Below are positions 8,921 through 18,334 of a stretch of 64,000 nucleotides of DNA, one piece after another. The position numbers and the translations under genes are program-made. Source of the stretch: Pseudomonas sp. HOU2 (GTDB lineage: Bacteria; Pseudomonadota; Gammaproteobacteria; Pseudomonadales; Pseudomonadaceae); contig NZ_CP160398.1 in NCBI RefSeq assembly GCF_040729435.1, positions 5,251,001 to 5,315,000 on the forward strand, read 5' to 3'. The notes under the pieces were generated by a model. The model saw nothing but the letters and a program-made list of their open reading frames with translations, had not been told where the DNA came from and made no database searches. Numbering within the stretch: position 1 is the stretch's first letter; each line of letters opens with the position of its first letter.

Positions 8921-10759
8921 ATGAGTCACGCGCCGAGCGACACGATTACCTGGAGCATGATGCTCCGCAAACTGCCGACGATCGCCAAAGCCATCCCGCG
9001 GGTGGTCAAGGGCATGAAAGTCGCCAACGTCACGGATCCGACCCAAACGTGTGGCCTCGGCTGGACCTTCGAGCAAGCCACGTTGCGCAACCCTGACGGC
9101 GTGGCATTGCTGCAGGACAACGTCTTGCTCACCTATTCGCAGGTCAACCAATGGGCCAACAGGATTGCCCATTATCTGAGTGCGCAGGGCATCGGCAAGG
9201 GTGATGTGGTGGCGGTGTTCATCGAAAACCGCCCGGAACTGCTGGTGACCATTCTGGCGCTGGCCAAGGTCGGCGCAGTCAGCGCGCTGCTCAATACTTC
9301 GCAGACCCGCGACACGCTAATTCACAGCATAAATCTGGTGGCGCCAGTGGCGATTGTCCTCGGTGAGGAACTGCAGCCGGCGTTTGCCGCGATCCGCGAG
9401 CAGGTGTCGATCCCGGCGCAGCGGACCTGGTTTATCGCCGACCGTGATACCTATAGCCACCCGGGCATTGCGCCCGAGGGCTACATCAACCTGATCAGTG
9501 CCAGCGCCGATGCGCCCGGTGACAACCCGCCCAGCAGCGGCGAAGTGTTCTTCGACGATCCGTGCTTTTACATCTACACCTCCGGCACCACCGGTCTGCC
9601 CAAGGCCGGCGTGTTCAAGCACGGGCGCTGGATGCGCAGCTCCGCCAGCTTCGGCATGATCGCCCTGAACATGGGCCCCGACGATGTCGTCTATTGCACC
9701 TTGCCGCTGTACCACGCCACCGGCCTTTGTGTGTGCTGGGGCTCGGCGATCAATGGCGCTTCCGGGTTTGCGATCCGCCGCAAGTTCAGCGCCAGCCAGT
9801 TCTGGTCGGACGTGCGTCGCTACAACGCAACCACCCTCGGCTATGTCGGCGAGTTGTGCCGTTATCTGGTCGATCAACCGGCCAGCGCCGATGACAGCCG
9901 TCACGCGGTGCGCAAGATGATCGGCAACGGTTTGCGCCCCGGCGCCTGGGCCGAGTTCAAGACCCGGTTTGCCGTCGAGCACATCTGTGAGCTGTACGCG
10001 GCGAGCGACGGCAACATCGGCTTCAGCAATATCCTCAATTTCGACAACACCATCGGTTTTTCGCTGATGGCTTGGGAACTGGTGGCCTACGACCACGACA
10101 GCGGGCAGCCGTTGCGCAGCGCTGATGGTTTCATGCGCAAGGTCAACAAAGGCGAGCAGGGTCTGTTGCTGGCGCGGATCGACGAAAAAGCCCCGCTGGA
10201 CGGTTACACCGATCCGCAGAAAACCGCCAAGGTGGTATTGCACGATGTGTTCAGCAAGGGCGACCGCTTCTTCAACACCGGCGACTTGCTGCGCAATATC
10301 GGTTTCGGCCACGCGCAGTTCGTCGATCGCCTCGGCGACACCTATCGCTGGAAGGGCGAAAACGTCTCGACCACTGAAGTGGAAAACCTGTTGCTGCAGC
10401 ACCCGCATATCTCCGAGGCCGTCGCCTACGGTGTCGAAGTGCGTAACACCAATGGTCGTGCCGGCATGGCGGCAATCACGCCCGCCGAGTCACTGGCGAC
10501 CCTGGATTTCACCGAATTGCTCGCATTCGCCCGTCAGCGCATGCCGGCCTATGCGGTACCGCTGTTCCTGCGGGTGAAGGTGAAAATGGAAACCACCGGA
10601 ACCTTCAAATACCAGAAGACCCGCTTGAAAAACGAAGGCTTCGACCCCGGCCAGACGGGCGATGACCCGATCTACGCGTGGTTGCCCGGCACCCAGACTT
10701 ACGTGCAGGTGACGGACGCAGTTCTGGCCGATATTCATCAGGGCAAATATCGTTATTGA
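8921..10759 (+). CDS. Long-chain acyl-CoA synthetase (FATP-like)
   Basis: An adenylate-forming enzyme that would activate fatty or related carboxylic acids to CoA thioesters. The 612-residue protein has the AMP-binding loop YTSGTTGLPKAG at about 216-227, an LYHATG motif, the hinge region GDTYRWKGENVSTTEVE, and a C-terminal KYQKTRLK holding the catalytic lysine. The overall pattern matches the very-long-chain/FATP-like branch better than FadD of E. coli type. GGGGAG precedes the ATG. Its substrate cannot be read from sequence. Confidence 0.9.
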   Translation: MSHAPSDTITWSMMLRKLPTIAKAIPRVVKGMKVANVTDPTQTCGLGWTFEQATLRNPDGVALLQDNVLLTYSQVNQWANRIAHYLSAQGIGKGDVVAVFIENRPELLVTILALAKVGAVSALLNTSQTRDTLIHSINLVAPVAIVLGEELQPAFAAIREQVSIPAQRTWFIADRDTYSHPGIAPEGYINLISASADAPGDNPPSSGEVFFDDPCFYIYTSGTTGLPKAGVFKHGRWMRSSASFGMIALNMGPDDVVYCTLPLYHATGLCVCWGSAINGASGFAIRRKFSASQFWSDVRRYNATTLGYVGELCRYLVDQPASADDSRHAVRKMIGNGLRPGAWAEFKTRFAVEHICELYAASDGNIGFSNILNFDNTIGFSLMAWELVAYDHDSGQPLRSADGFMRKVNKGEQGLLLARIDEKAPLDGYTDPQKTAKVVLHDVFSKGDRFFNTGDLLRNIGFGHAQFVDRLGDTYRWKGENVSTTEVENLLLQHPHISEAVAYGVEVRNTNGRAGMAAITPAESLATLDFTELLAFARQRMPAYAVPLFLRVKVKMETTGTFKYQKTRLKNEGFDPGQTGDDPIYAWLPGTQTYVQVTDAVLADIHQGKYRY

Positions 10760-10856
10760 GGTTGGCTATGGCACGACTTGAGAAAAAGGGGGTGACAGCT
10801 ATGGTCGCGCTCGGGAAACTGTCGGCTTTGCGAATAACCGAAAGTGGAGTTGCCCC

Positions 10857-11375
10857 ATGTCTGACCAAAGCCGCCAGATGACCCCTGAAGAAGCTGCCGA
10901 ATTCACCGAGCAGGTGTTCAACAAGGCGCGCGAAGGTGATGCGCTGATGCTTGATCGGCTGATCAGCGCCGGTTTGCCGGTCAACCTGAAAAACAGCAAG
11001 GGCGACACCCTGCTGATGCTCGCCAGCTACTACGGTCACGTCGATGCGGTACAGGTGCTGCTCAAGCACAAGGCCGATCCGGAAATGCGCAACGGTAATG
11101 GCCAGAGCCCGATTGCCGGTGCCGCGTTCAAAGGTGACCTTGCGGTGGTCAAGGCGTTGGTGGAGGCGGGCGCGGAGATTGAAGGTTCGTCCTTCGATGG
11201 TCGTACCGCGTTGATGATGGCGGCGATGTTCAACCGTGTTGAAATCGTTGATTACCTGATCGGCAAAGGTGCGAATCCGCAAGCCAAGGATGCCAATGGC
11301 GTCACCGCGCTGGACGCGGCCCGCACCATGGGCGCGGTCGATACCACGGCGCAGCTGGAAAAATTGCTGGCCTGA
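10857..11375 (+). CDS. Ankyrin-repeat protein
   Basis: A 172-residue protein made of four to five ankyrin repeats from about residue 20 to the end (GDTLLMLASYYGHVDAVQVL, GQSPIAGAAFKGDLAVVKAL, GRTALMMAAMFNRVEIVDYL, GVTALDAART). No signal peptide is visible, so it is probably cytoplasmic, unlike the exported AnkB type. It is a protein-binding scaffold with unknown partner. It follows the acyl-CoA synthetase after 97 bases and may share its transcript. GTGGAG lies upstream of the ATG. Confidence 0.9.
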   Translation: MSDQSRQMTPEEAAEFTEQVFNKAREGDALMLDRLISAGLPVNLKNSKGDTLLMLASYYGHVDAVQVLLKHKADPEMRNGNGQSPIAGAAFKGDLAVVKALVEAGAEIEGSSFDGRTALMMAAMFNRVEIVDYLIGKGANPQAKDANGVTALDAARTMGAVDTTAQLEKLLA

Positions 11376-11402
11376 ACTCGATTCTCCAGTTGATGTGAAT
11401 CC

Positions 11403-11510
11403 TGTGGCGAGGGAGCTTGCTCCCGCTCCAGTGCGCAGCGCTGGTAAAAATGGTGAAATCACTGTTTGGGGCCGCTTCGCGCCCCAGCGGGAGCAAGCTC
11501 CCTCGCCACA
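11403..11510. repeat. REP doublet, family A
   Basis: Inverted arms with the core GAGGGAGCTTGCTCCC, immediately downstream of the ankyrin gene. The loop contains a second short inverted pair (GTGCGCAGCGC). It probably ends or stabilises the upstream transcript. Confidence 0.9.
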
Positions 11511-11589
11511 GTTGTTCTGTGTGCAGCCTGAGGCTGCAATGCGCTATCCTCCGCGCCCTCAAATTCAACCTTCCACAGGATCTACCCTC

Positions 11590-12120
11590 ATGAAAGCCGC
11601 CCTCGTCGAACTCATCAGCAAAATCAGCTCCGGCTGCATGGGCGAGGACGAGATCCTGAACGTGGCCGACGAAGCGGCGCAGGCCTACGCTGATGCCGAT
11701 GCCTTCCTGGCGGCCAACCCGGACATCAACTACGACGACAGCTTCCCGATCCCGCTGGGCGAGTGGGTGGTGGTCGGCAGCCTGCCGGAAACCGTGCTGT
11801 TCCAGGCTGATACCTACGCTGACCTGTTCGCGCAGATCGTCGCCTCGTTCGGTCCGGGCGTGGATTTCAACCTCAAGCCCAAGCAACTGGCCAAGACCGA
11901 AGCGCTGACCGCACTCAACCGCATCCAGGTGCAGATGAGCAGCCTGAACAAGGAAAACGGCGGTTACACGCTGATGAACTTCAGCCAGTTGCTCGACGAC
12001 GAGCTGCAAGTGGTGCTGGTCTACGGCAATGACGTGCCGCGCGTGCTGGAACTGTGCGCCGAAGTCGGCATCGCTGCGGCGCCTTCGCTGGAAGCGCTGA
12101 AGGTCGCCGTTCACGTCTGA
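11590..12120 (+). CDS. Conserved small protein of unknown function
   Basis: Not recognised. The 176-residue soluble, acidic protein has no signal peptide or membrane segment. The N-terminal half is helical (KAALVELISKISSGCMGEDE, then VADEAAQAYADADAFLA). The middle, EWVVVGSLPETVLFQADTY, looks like a strand pair followed by a helix. The ATG at 11590 lies a few bases after AGGATC. It stands alone between a REP doublet and the small membrane protein gene. Confidence 0.75.
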   Translation: MKAALVELISKISSGCMGEDEILNVADEAAQAYADADAFLAANPDINYDDSFPIPLGEWVVVGSLPETVLFQADTYADLFAQIVASFGPGVDFNLKPKQLAKTEALTALNRIQVQMSSLNKENGGYTLMNFSQLLDDELQVVLVYGNDVPRVLELCAEVGIAAAPSLEALKVAVHV

Positions 12121-12191
12121 ACGCAATAAAAGGGAACCCTGCGCGCGACCGTCTATCCTAAAAGTGCATGCCACTATTCTGGAGCGACACC

Positions 12192-12383
12192 ATGGGTTCC
12201 ACGTTCAACGGTCTGATTGGCCTGATCATTCTTGCCCTCGACATCTGGGCCATCATCAACGTACTGAAAAGCGGCGCCGAGACCGGGATGAAAATCCTCT
12301 GGGTCCTGCTGATCATCCTCCTGCCGGTACTGGGCCTGATCATCTGGGCGATCGCCGGGCCACGGGGCAACGTGCGGGTCTGA
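12192..12383 (+). CDS. PLDc_N-type small membrane protein
   Basis: A 63-residue protein with two hydrophobic helices (GLIGLIILALDIWAIINVL and ILWVLLIILLPVLGLIIWAI) separated by a short polar loop, ending GPRGNVRV. This is the arrangement of the domain found at the N-terminus of cardiolipin synthases/phospholipase D proteins, here on its own. I chose the second ATG because GGAG lies eight bases before it. The role is unknown; inner-membrane location is inferred. Confidence 0.8.
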   Translation: MGSTFNGLIGLIILALDIWAIINVLKSGAETGMKILWVLLIILLPVLGLIIWAIAGPRGNVRV

Positions 12384-12410
12384 CCACAACTTTGAAAGTA
12401 CCCCATAACC

Positions 12411-12497
12411 TGTGGGAGCTGGCTTGCCAGCGATAGCATCGCAGCGGATTCACTGACAGACCGCGTTGATTGCATCGCTGGCAAGCCAGCTCCCACA
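12411..12497. repeat. REP doublet, family C
   Basis: Nearly perfect inverted arms GGGAGCTGGCTTGCCAGC separated by about 40 bases. It lies between the small membrane protein gene and speE. Confidence 0.9.
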
Positions 12498-12620
12498 AGG
12501 TTATGCGGATTGCCGATGAACAGAGGTTCGACCTGTCATCTTCGGCAACGTAGAATGCGCGCCTTTCCCGGGCAATCGTCCCCACGATCGACGCCCGCGC
12601 ATTCATCGGAGCACTTGACC

Positions 12621-13496
<876 letters not shown>

Positions 13497-13514
13497 CCAG
13501 GTCGATGGATTCCT

Positions 13515-13625
13515 TGTGGCGAGGGAGCTTGCTCCCGCTTGAGTGCGCAGCACTCACAAAATCTGCGATTTCTAAATATTTTGGGGCCGCTTCGCAGCCC
13601 AGCGGGAGCAAGCTCCCTCGGCACA
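13515..13625. repeat. REP doublet, family A
   Basis: Inverted arms with the core GAGGGAGCTTGCTCCC just after speE. The right arm has one change (CTCGGCAC instead of CTCGCCAC). Confidence 0.9.
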
Positions 13626-13752
13626 AAATTTTTCCAGTCATGAAAATGATGTTTTTTTCATGTTCGTGCGCCGCAATCCTTTTGAACGATCAATCTCGCC
13701 AAAAGTCGAGATAGATGTAAGCCCATTTGCGGGTTTGATCGAGGAGGCACCG

Positions 13753-13986
13753 ATGCAAAAGTGGAAAGTCACTTTCGTGGACGATCATGGTGAAATTGTC
13801 GATGAGGTGTTCGAGCGCGCGGAATGCCCCAGCGACGACGAGGCTGCACGCCTGATCAAGGAACGGCTTCTGCCCGTGGCCGCCGAACTGGATCTGAACG
13901 ATCTGGAAGGGCGCACCCCCGACGCCGGGGCGAAAAGCCTGAAAACCCAGAACAGCATCGAAATCCGCAGCATCACTCCAATCTGA
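13753..13986 (+). CDS. Small acidic protein of unknown function
   Basis: Not recognised. The 77-residue protein starts MQKWKVTFVDDHGEIVDEVF, resembling a small alpha/beta domain, followed by a helical region with many Asp and Glu. GAGGAGG directly upstream fixes the ATG. It has its own intergenic region after speE, so it is probably expressed alone. Confidence 0.75.
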   Translation: MQKWKVTFVDDHGEIVDEVFERAECPSDDEAARLIKERLLPVAAELDLNDLEGRTPDAGAKSLKTQNSIEIRSITPI

Positions 13987-14199
13987 AAACTTCCTTTCAT
14001 CCGAAGCAACCAGGCCTTGGCAGCAGCTCTACCTTGGGGCTAATCTGCAAGCGAGATCAGCGAAACGATCGCTAAGGTCTGGTCTTGTCAGCTACATGCT
14101 TGTTTCCCGCCGGCAACCCGTTTGCCGATGTACTTTTGGCCTGTAAGGCCCGGGGCGGGAATACGGAAAGTCTATCCATCTATCCGAGGGGGACGATTC

Positions 14200-14547
14200 A
14201 TGAGCACAGCCTATCAAGAAGACATCAGCAGCAATGTTCTGCGCCGCATGAAAGAAGGCGGTTTCGACTTTTCCCGATTCCATCCCATCGAGTTCTACGC
14301 CATTTTCCCGGACGAGGAGCGGGCGCGCAGGGCGGCAGGCAAATTTCGTGGTGAATCCATCAATGCCCAGGTCAGTGCGCGCGACGATGGCGCCTGGTCG
14401 CTGGAATTGAGCAAAGTGATGTACGCGACCTATGACGACATTGGCGATTTCGAGCAGGGCTTCTCTGCCGTGGTCGAGCCGCTGGGCGGCATCATCGAAG
14501 GCTGGGGCGTCAAGCAGGAGGTGCGCAACCGCCATCGTCTGAACTGA
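14200..14547 (+). CDS. RraB-like ribonuclease E regulator domain protein
   Basis: The 115-residue protein matches the regulator-of-RNase-E-B domain pattern: a helix with NVLRRMKEGGFDFSRFHPIE, a strand and helix EFYAIFPDEERARRAAGKF, and a final KVMYATYDDIGDFEQGF...GGIIEGWGV. In E. coli, RraB binds RNase E and changes which RNAs it cuts. Whether this distant homologue does so is inference. GAGGGGG precedes the ATG at 14200. An in-frame upstream ATG adds an unlikely leader. Confidence 0.75.
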   Translation: MSTAYQEDISSNVLRRMKEGGFDFSRFHPIEFYAIFPDEERARRAAGKFRGESINAQVSARDDGAWSLELSKVMYATYDDIGDFEQGFSAVVEPLGGIIEGWGVKQEVRNRHRLN

Positions 14548-14571
14548 TCTCTGGTTTAGCTTTTTTAAAGT

Positions 14572-14640
14572 CAAAAGATCGCAGCCTTCGGCAACTCCTA
14601 CAGGTGATTGGTAGGAGCTGCCGGAGGCTGCGATCTTTTG
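14572..14640. repeat. REP doublet, family B, compact
   Basis: Inverted arms AAAAGATCGCAGCCTTCGGC / GTAGGAGCTGCCGGAGG with only a few bases between them. It can form one long hairpin downstream of the RraB-like gene. Confidence 0.9.
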
Positions 14641-14669
14641 CTTTTGCTTTCAAAACATTTCAGAAAGGC

Positions 14670-14697
14670 AAAAAAAAGCCACCGGAGAGGGTGGCTG
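14670..14697 (-). terminator. Minus-strand terminator with no minus-strand gene upstream
   Basis: Read on the minus strand, the stem AGCCACC/GGTGGCT with loop CTCTCC is followed by eight Ts. No leftward coding gene lies to the right until the one ending at 18335, so this terminator must serve a short non-coding transcript. Confidence 0.8.
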
Positions 14698-14811
14698 AAA
14701 GGGAAGACCGATAAGGAGAGGAAACCGGTCAGGGTCACGGCCTGCGGGGACTGCACGGGCAGTCCGGATCAGGTGGGCTGCAGCCTCCCTTGTGGGAAGT
14801 TTGCAGCGGAT
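14670..14811 (-). ncRNA. Predicted structured small RNA, about 142 nt
   Basis: A complete non-coding transcription unit can be read on the minus strand. It has a promoter (14818-14846), a start near 14811 and a terminator with eight Ts at 14670. Between them are three more hairpins: GCTGCA...TGCAGC, whose inner stem CTTCCC/GGGAGG closes a four-base ACAA loop; GGACTGC/GCAGTCC with a CCGT loop; and GACCG/CGGTC enclosing an unpaired pyrimidine-rich segment TTTCCTCTCCTTAT. There is no plausible reading frame with a ribosome site. I do not recognise the family. The pyrimidine-rich stretch is complementary to ribosome-binding sites, so base-pairing repression is a reasonable guess. Confidence 0.55.
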
Positions 14812-14817
14812 GCGCGG

Positions 14818-14846
14818 ATTATCCGCAGCCCGGCGCAAGCAGTGAA
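14818..14846 (-). promoter_or_regulatory. Predicted sigma-70 promoter of the small RNA
   Basis: On the minus strand TTCACT (14846-14841) and GATAAT (14823-14818) are separated by exactly 17 bases. They match the consensus at four and five of six positions. The predicted start falls just before the first hairpin. Confidence 0.55.
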
Positions 14847-14991
14847 ATCAACTCTGACTATGCTGGTGATAGGCGATGCAATGCGTCGCAATGAAGCGGG
14901 GGCAATCCGCTTGGGGCATTTGCCGCACAGGAATGGTGCGGTGCTTGCGGCGTGATTATCCAAGCGATTGAAATCAAAGCGTTTATGCCGA

Positions 14992-15006
14992 TGGCACGGG
15001 CCTTGC
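14992..15006 (+). promoter_or_regulatory. Sigma-54 (RpoN) promoter
   Basis: TGGCACGGGCCTTGC is an exact -24/-12 element: TGGCAC, five bases, TTGC. It sits 36 bases before the ATG of the ATP-grasp gene, leaving room for a start near 15018 and the AAGGAG ribosome site. Transcription would need RpoN and an enhancer-binding activator; the activator is not in the window. Confidence 0.85.
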
Positions 15007-15041
15007 GAAGGCCTGTAGGTCCGGGTGACAAGGAGTACGGC

Positions 15042-16451
15042 ATGATCCGCACCTATTTTGATGAAATGTACGATGCCGGCGGCCAGGTCCGCCCGCATTA
15101 CCGCGAGTTCGCCCGCTGGCTGGCGGACACGCCTGACGAGTTGCTGGCACAACGGCGACGCGAGGCCGATCTGCTGTTCCACCGGGCCGGGATTACCTTC
15201 ACGCTCTATGGCGATGAGCAGGGCACCGAGCGCCTGATTCCATTCGACACCATTCCGCGCAGCATTCCCGCCAGCGAGTGGCGGATCGTCGAGCGCGGCT
15301 GCATCCAGCGGGTCAAGGCGTTGAACATGTTCCTCGCCGACCTTTATCACGAGCAGCGCATCATCAAGGCCGGGATCATCCCCGCCGAACAGGTGCTGGC
15401 CAACGAGCAGTACCAGTTGGCGATGCAGGGCCTGGATCTGCATCGCGATATCTATTCGCACATTTCCGGCGTCGATCTGGTGCGCGATGGCGACGGCACC
15501 TACTACGTGCTCGAAGACAACCTGCGCACCCCGAGCGGCGTGAGCTACATGCTCGAAGACCGCAAGATGATGATGCGCCTGTTCCCCGAACTGTTCGCCG
15601 CCCAGCGCATCGCGCCCATCGACCACTATCCGAACCTGTTGCTCGACACGCTGAAAAGCTCCAGCCCGATCGACGATCCGAGCGTGGTGGTGCTGACGCC
15701 GGGGCGTTTCAACAGTGCGTTCTTCGAACATGCCTTCCTCGCACGGGAAATGGGCGTTGAACTGGTGGAGGGTGCCGACCTGTTCGTGCGCGACGACAAG
15801 GTCTTCATGCGCACCACCGACGGGCCGAAAGCGGTGGACGTGATCTACCGCCGTCTCGACGACGCGTTCCTCGATCCGCTGGCATTCAACCCCGACTCGA
15901 TGCTCGGTGTGCCGGGGCTGTTGTCGTCCTATCGCTCGGGCAACGTGGTGCTGGCCAATGCCATCGGTACTGGCGTGGCGGACGACAAATCTGTGTACCC
16001 GTTTGTCACCGAGATGATCCGTTTCTACCTCGACGAAGAACCGATCCTGAAGAACGTGCCGACCTGGCAGTGCCGTAACCCCTCGGAACTGTCCCATGTA
16101 CTGGCCAATCTTGCGGATCTGGTGGTCAAGGAAACCCAGGGCTCCGGCGGTTACGGAATGCTGGTGGGGCCGGCGTCAACCACGGCGCAGATCGATGCGT
16201 TCCGTGAGCGGATCAAGGCCAAGCCCCACGCGTACATTGCGCAACCGACGCTGTCGCTGTCGACCTGTCCGACCTTTGTCGAAAACGGCATTGCGCCGCG
16301 CCATATCGACCTGCGTCCGTTTGTACTGTCTGGCCGCGAAACCCGGGTTGTGCCCGGCGGTTTGACCCGTGTCGCCCTGCGTGAAGGCTCCCTGGTGGTG
16401 AACTCCTCTCAGGGCGGCGGAACCAAGGACACCTGGGTGGTCGAGGATTGA
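15042..16451 (+). CDS. Circularly permuted ATP-grasp protein (DUF404/407 type)
   Basis: A 469-residue putative carboxylate-amine ligase of the circularly permuted ATP-grasp family. The typical opening MIRTYFDEMYD, a middle VLEDNLRTPSGVSYML, the VVLTPGRFNSAFFEHAFLAR segment and the C-terminal KETQGSGGYGMLVGP glycine-rich loop are all visible. The start at 15042 is preceded by AAGGAG and lies just after the sigma-54 promoter; an earlier ATG would place translation upstream of that promoter. It is followed within 12 bases by the alpha-E gene. Family work links these genes to peptide synthesis and breakdown; the substrate is unknown. Confidence 0.92.
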   Translation: MIRTYFDEMYDAGGQVRPHYREFARWLADTPDELLAQRRREADLLFHRAGITFTLYGDEQGTERLIPFDTIPRSIPASEWRIVERGCIQRVKALNMFLADLYHEQRIIKAGIIPAEQVLANEQYQLAMQGLDLHRDIYSHISGVDLVRDGDGTYYVLEDNLRTPSGVSYMLEDRKMMMRLFPELFAAQRIAPIDHYPNLLLDTLKSSSPIDDPSVVVLTPGRFNSAFFEHAFLAREMGVELVEGADLFVRDDKVFMRTTDGPKAVDVIYRRLDDAFLDPLAFNPDSMLGVPGLLSSYRSGNVVLANAIGTGVADDKSVYPFVTEMIRFYLDEEPILKNVPTWQCRNPSELSHVLANLADLVVKETQGSGGYGMLVGPASTTAQIDAFRERIKAKPHAYIAQPTLSLSTCPTFVENGIAPRHIDLRPFVLSGRETRVVPGGLTRVALREGSLVVNSSQGGGTKDTWVVED

Positions 16452-16463
16452 AGGAAGCTTGCC

Positions 16464-17414
16464 ATGTTAAGTAGAACTGCCTCGGATCTGTACTGGATGT
16501 CGCGTTACCTGGAGCGGGCGGAAAACCTCGCACGGATGCTCGATGTCAGCTATTCGCTGTCGCTGATGCCGCAGGACGGTCGCGGCGACGGTTTGCACGA
16601 ACTGGCCATGCCGCTGTTGATCACCGGCACCCTCGACGATTACCTGGAGCGTCACGGCGAACTGCATGCCGAACGCCTGCTGCATTTCTTCGCCCTTGAC
16701 GCAGCCAACCCGGCGAGCATCTACAGCTGCCTCGGCGCAGCGCGCGCCAGTGCGCATGCGGTGCGCGGGCGCATCACCGCGGACATGTGGGAGAACATCA
16801 ACGCCACCTGGCTGGAGATTCGCGGCATTGCCGAGCAAGGCCTCAGCCGCTACGGCATGAGCCGCTTCTGCGAGTGGATCAAGGAACGTTCGCACCTGTT
16901 CCGGGGCGCGTCCTACGGCACGATCATGCGCAACGATGCGTTCCGTTTCATTCGTCTGGGGACGTTCATCGAGCGTGCTGACAACACGCTGCGCCTGCTC
17001 GATGCGCGCTATGAAATGGCTGGCGATCAGGCAGAAGCGGTCAGCGACGGCACCGCCCACGCCTATTACCAGTGGAGTGCGCTGTTGCGAGCGCTGTCAT
17101 CGTTCGAGGCCTACACCGAGATCTACCGCGACGCCCCCGGCGCCCGGCATGTCGCCGAGCTGCTGCTGTTGCGCGCCGATGTACCGCGCTCGCTGCGCGC
17201 CTGCACCGAGGAAATCGACCAGATCCTCGCCCAGTTACCGGGTGCCAATGGCCGTCCGGCACAGCGCCTCGCTGCTGAGATGGACGCACGCCTGCGCTAC
17301 ACCGGCATCAACGAAATCCTCGCTGAAGGCCTGCACGCCTGGCTCACCGAATTCATCCCGCTGGTGCGCCAGCTGGGCAACGCGATTCACAGTTCATACC
17401 TGGAGGCTGCATGA
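16464..17414 (+). CDS. Alpha-E domain protein (DUF403)
   Basis: A 316-residue all-helical protein that almost always accompanies the permuted ATP-grasp protein. It begins MLSRTASDLYWMSRYLERAENLARMLDV, of which SRYLERAEN is the recognisable family opening. A second signature is IRLGTFIERADNTLRLLD. It may help the ATP-grasp enzyme bind its substrate, which is inference from co-occurrence. It overlaps the next gene by four bases, showing translational coupling in the sigma-54 operon. Confidence 0.92.
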   Translation: MLSRTASDLYWMSRYLERAENLARMLDVSYSLSLMPQDGRGDGLHELAMPLLITGTLDDYLERHGELHAERLLHFFALDAANPASIYSCLGAARASAHAVRGRITADMWENINATWLEIRGIAEQGLSRYGMSRFCEWIKERSHLFRGASYGTIMRNDAFRFIRLGTFIERADNTLRLLDARYEMAGDQAEAVSDGTAHAYYQWSALLRALSSFEAYTEIYRDAPGARHVAELLLLRADVPRSLRACTEEIDQILAQLPGANGRPAQRLAAEMDARLRYTGINEILAEGLHAWLTEFIPLVRQLGNAIHSSYLEAA

Positions 17415-18214
17415 GACTTTCCATTAGCCACGAGACCACCTATCACTATGAAGATCAGGTGCGGGCGAGCATCCAGTATCTGCGCCTGACCCCGCACGAC
17501 AGCGAGCGTCAGCACGTGTTGAGCTGGCAGCTCGACCTGCCGCGTCCGGTGCGCGCCCAGCTCGATCCGTTCGGCAACATCCTGCATGTGCTGACCATGG
17601 ACGAACCGCACGAAGCGATCATTATCGGCGCCCGTGGCCAGGTCGATATCGACGAATTGCGCGAGGCTGAGCATGAGAGCCAGTCGGCGCTGCCGTTCCT
17701 GCGTTTCACCCGTCTGACCGAGGCCGACGAAGCGCTACGGGCGTTTGCCGACAAGTCCTGCAAGCAGCGACGTGATCGCACCGCGCTGATCGACTTGATG
17801 CACGGTTTGAACCAGCACATCAGCTACACGCCGGGTTCGACTGAAGTCGACACCAGCGCCGCCGAAGCCTTTGCCGGGCGCGCCGGGGTTTGTCAGGATC
17901 ACACCCATGCGTTTCTGGCGTGCGCGCGTAGTCTGGGAATTCCGTCGCGTTATGTGTCGGGTTATCTGTACAGCGAGGACGCCGAGCATCTGGCCAGTCA
18001 TGCCTGGGCCGAAGCGTGGCTGGATGACGCCTGGTACAGCTTTGACGTTACCAACCAGTTGGCCCGCCCGGAGCGCCATCTGAAACTGGCGGTGGGCCTG
18101 GATTATCTGGATGCCTGCCCGGTACGCGGCATGCGCCGGGGTGGTGGTTGTGAGCAGATGCATGCCAAGGTGTTCGTGTCGCCGACGCCAGTCATTTCCG
18201 TGCAACAACAGTAG
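17411..18214 (+). CDS. Transglutaminase-like cysteine protease/peptidase
   Basis: A 267-residue protein with the bacterial transglutaminase N-terminal beta region (1-85: RLSISHETTYHYEDQVRASI) and a catalytic papain-like domain. The triad is intact: Cys161 (GRAGVCQDHTH), His197 (ASHAWAEAWL) and Asp212 (FDVTN). No signal peptide is seen, so it probably acts in the cytoplasm. In this operon it may cut or remodel the amide product of the ATP-grasp enzyme. It is the third and last gene behind the sigma-54 promoter. Confidence 0.92.
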   Translation: MRLSISHETTYHYEDQVRASIQYLRLTPHDSERQHVLSWQLDLPRPVRAQLDPFGNILHVLTMDEPHEAIIIGARGQVDIDELREAEHESQSALPFLRFTRLTEADEALRAFADKSCKQRRDRTALIDLMHGLNQHISYTPGSTEVDTSAAEAFAGRAGVCQDHTHAFLACARSLGIPSRYVSGYLYSEDAEHLASHAWAEAWLDDAWYSFDVTNQLARPERHLKLAVGLDYLDACPVRGMRRGGGCEQMHAKVFVSPTPVISVQQQ

Positions 18215-18231
18215 ATCCGGGATATCGCTAT

Positions 18232-18308
18232 CGCTGGCAAGCCAGCTCCTACAGGATTACCGCGAATTCAGAGTCAGCGCGAACCTGTGGGAGCTGGCTT
18301 GCCAGCGA
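18232..18308. repeat. REP doublet, family C
   Basis: Inverted arms TCGCTGGCAAGCCAGCTCC and GGAGCTGGCTTGCCAGCGA between the convergent transglutaminase and cytochrome genes. Confidence 0.9.
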
Positions 18309-18334
18309 AGAGGCCGGTGATATCACCGCAACGC

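Noticed and set aside
8685..8924. Rightward 79-codon frame before the acyl-CoA synthetase
   Set aside because: No ribosome site, no recognisable pattern, and it covers the likely promoter and direct repeats.
10768..10881. 37-codon frame between the acyl-CoA synthetase and ankyrin genes
   Set aside because: It overlaps the ankyrin start out of frame, and its sequence is not domain-like; ATGGCACGACTT also fails the sigma-54 pattern.
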